Assembly (NCBI GenBank): GCA_946538445.1
Contig: CAMNGO010000134.1
Coordinates: forward strand, 1-5,867
DNA: 5,867 bases
DNA from: an uncultured Lachnospiraceae bacterium
Lineage (GTDB): Bacteria > Bacillota > Clostridia > Lachnospirales > Lachnospiraceae
Direction: 5' to 3'
Both the position numbers and the translations under genes were made by a program. Positions 5,160 to 5,867 of the stretch are shown piece by piece. Under the pieces are notes generated by a model. It ran no database searches, was not told where the DNA came from, and was given only the letters and a program-made list of their open reading frames with translations. Positions within the stretch are counted from its first letter, which is position 1. Every line of letters begins with the position of its first letter.

Positions 5160-5867
5160 ATGAAAAAACCTTTAAGAAACCGATGGGTTCCTGCCCTGTT
5201 TCTTATAGCCGTTCTGATGATGACGGCTATCTGGCAGAAACCTGTCCAAACCTATGCCTACCAGACCAGGAGTGGTAATTTCAACCAGAAATTCACATTG
5301 ACTGATAAGGGCGACGCAAATATGCAGGCGGTAGCTAAGGCCCAGGTCAACAAGACAGAAGGCCAACTGAAGTACACGGAGCCATGGTGTGCGGATTTCG
5401 TGTTGGATTGCGCCAGACTTGCCGGTGTTTCAACCAGTGTAATTGATTATGAAAGAAAATTGAATGCCAATTGCGGGGAATTTTATAGAAACCTTGTCAA
5501 CAAGTGTGGCGCAGTCGTGGTGGATGCCAGCGCCAGAAAGGCAGGCGACTTGGTTTTCTACTATCGCCCCGCCACGAAAGGATATCTCCATGTAGGTATC
5601 TATGATAAGGATGGATATTTTATCGAAGGAAATGTTTCGGATAAAGTCACCCGGTTTAATGGACATTATTACGGCAATAAAGCGAAGACGATCGGTACCC
5701 ATAACGGGACAATACAGAGAGTCTATGTGCGCCCAAAATATACCGGTATTACTCCTACTCCGGTACCGAGTGTTGCATTTTCCAACACTGCCACGGGAAA
5801 ACAGTTTACTATAAGCGGCGCCTACGGAACAACTTTATATTATACTCTGAACGGTGGTAACCAGATG
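5160..5867 (+). CDS. Secreted CHAP/NlpC-P60-like cell-wall enzyme with chitobiase-C-terminal-like domain (N-terminal part)
   Basis: The frame runs open to the window edge, giving 236 residues without a stop. The ATG follows a consensus AAGGAGGG (5147-5154) by five bases. Residues 1-33 form a signal peptide: MKKPLRNR, a hydrophobic core VPALFLIAVLMMTAI, and a likely cut after TYA. Residues ~50-192 look like a papain-fold peptidoglycan hydrolase: Cys77 in EPWCADFV, His144 in GYLHVGIY, and Glu156/Asn158 in FIEGNVSD give a plausible triad, and RKAGDLVFYY (126-135) is the usual strand before the histidine. After a short TPTPVPS linker, residues ~205-236 (VAFSNTATGKQFTIS...TTLYYTLNGG) resemble the small beta-sandwich found at chitobiase C-termini. 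The protein is probably exported and cleaves peptide bridges in the cell wall, either in remodelling or against rivals. CHAP versus NlpC/P60 cannot be settled from this part. Confidence 0.82.
   Translation, partial: MKKPLRNRWVPALFLIAVLMMTAIWQKPVQTYAYQTRSGNFNQKFTLTDKGDANMQAVAKAQVNKTEGQLKYTEPWCADFVLDCARLAGVSTSVIDYERKLNANCGEFYRNLVNKCGAVVVDASARKAGDLVFYYRPATKGYLHVGIYDKDGYFIEGNVSDKVTRFNGHYYGNKAKTIGTHNGTIQRVYVRPKYTGITPTPVPSVAFSNTATGKQFTISGAYGTTLYYTLNGGNQM

Overview
The window looks like chromosomal DNA from an anaerobic Firmicute, most likely a gut Clostridium relative of the Lachnospiraceae type. This is inferred from strong AGGAGG-like ribosome binding sites, sigma-A-like promoters and the protein families present (EFR1-type flavodoxin/ferredoxin, TM1586-type nitroreductase, Rpn-family nuclease, zinc-finger-less TnpB). 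No rRNA or other marker is present to fix the genus.

Positions 1-660 hold the 3' part of an IS200/IS605-type tnpB gene. It is followed by hairpins that look like the right end of the element and the scaffold of its guide (omega/re) RNA. Positions 660-1600 are AT-rich accessory DNA. They contain a 5'-truncated Rpn-family (PD-(D/E)XK) gene on the minus strand, which keeps a good promoter and ribosome binding site but has lost its N-terminal part. A long imperfect palindrome overlaps its stop codon, and a 13-bp near-perfect inverted repeat brackets it.

Positions 1537-4146 are a tight plus-strand cluster with its own promoter: a 97-residue protein of unknown function, a TM1586-type nitroreductase, an alpha/beta hydrolase and SfsA. 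Gaps are 15 bp, 15 bp and a 4-bp overlap, so the four genes are very probably one transcription unit. SfsA converges on, and overlaps by 4 bp, a minus-strand EFR1-family protein (flavodoxin fused to a two-cluster ferredoxin).

Positions 4944-5159 are a divergent promoter region. From 5160 to the end of the window runs the N-terminal part of a secreted CHAP/NlpC-like cell-wall enzyme, whose next domain resembles the small chitobiase C-terminal-type beta-sandwich. The gene runs off the right edge.

Most of the window is ordinary. The parts most worth a second look are the tnpB right end with its candidate guide RNA and the structured remnant at 720-1470. I see no convincing sign of a wholly new system.
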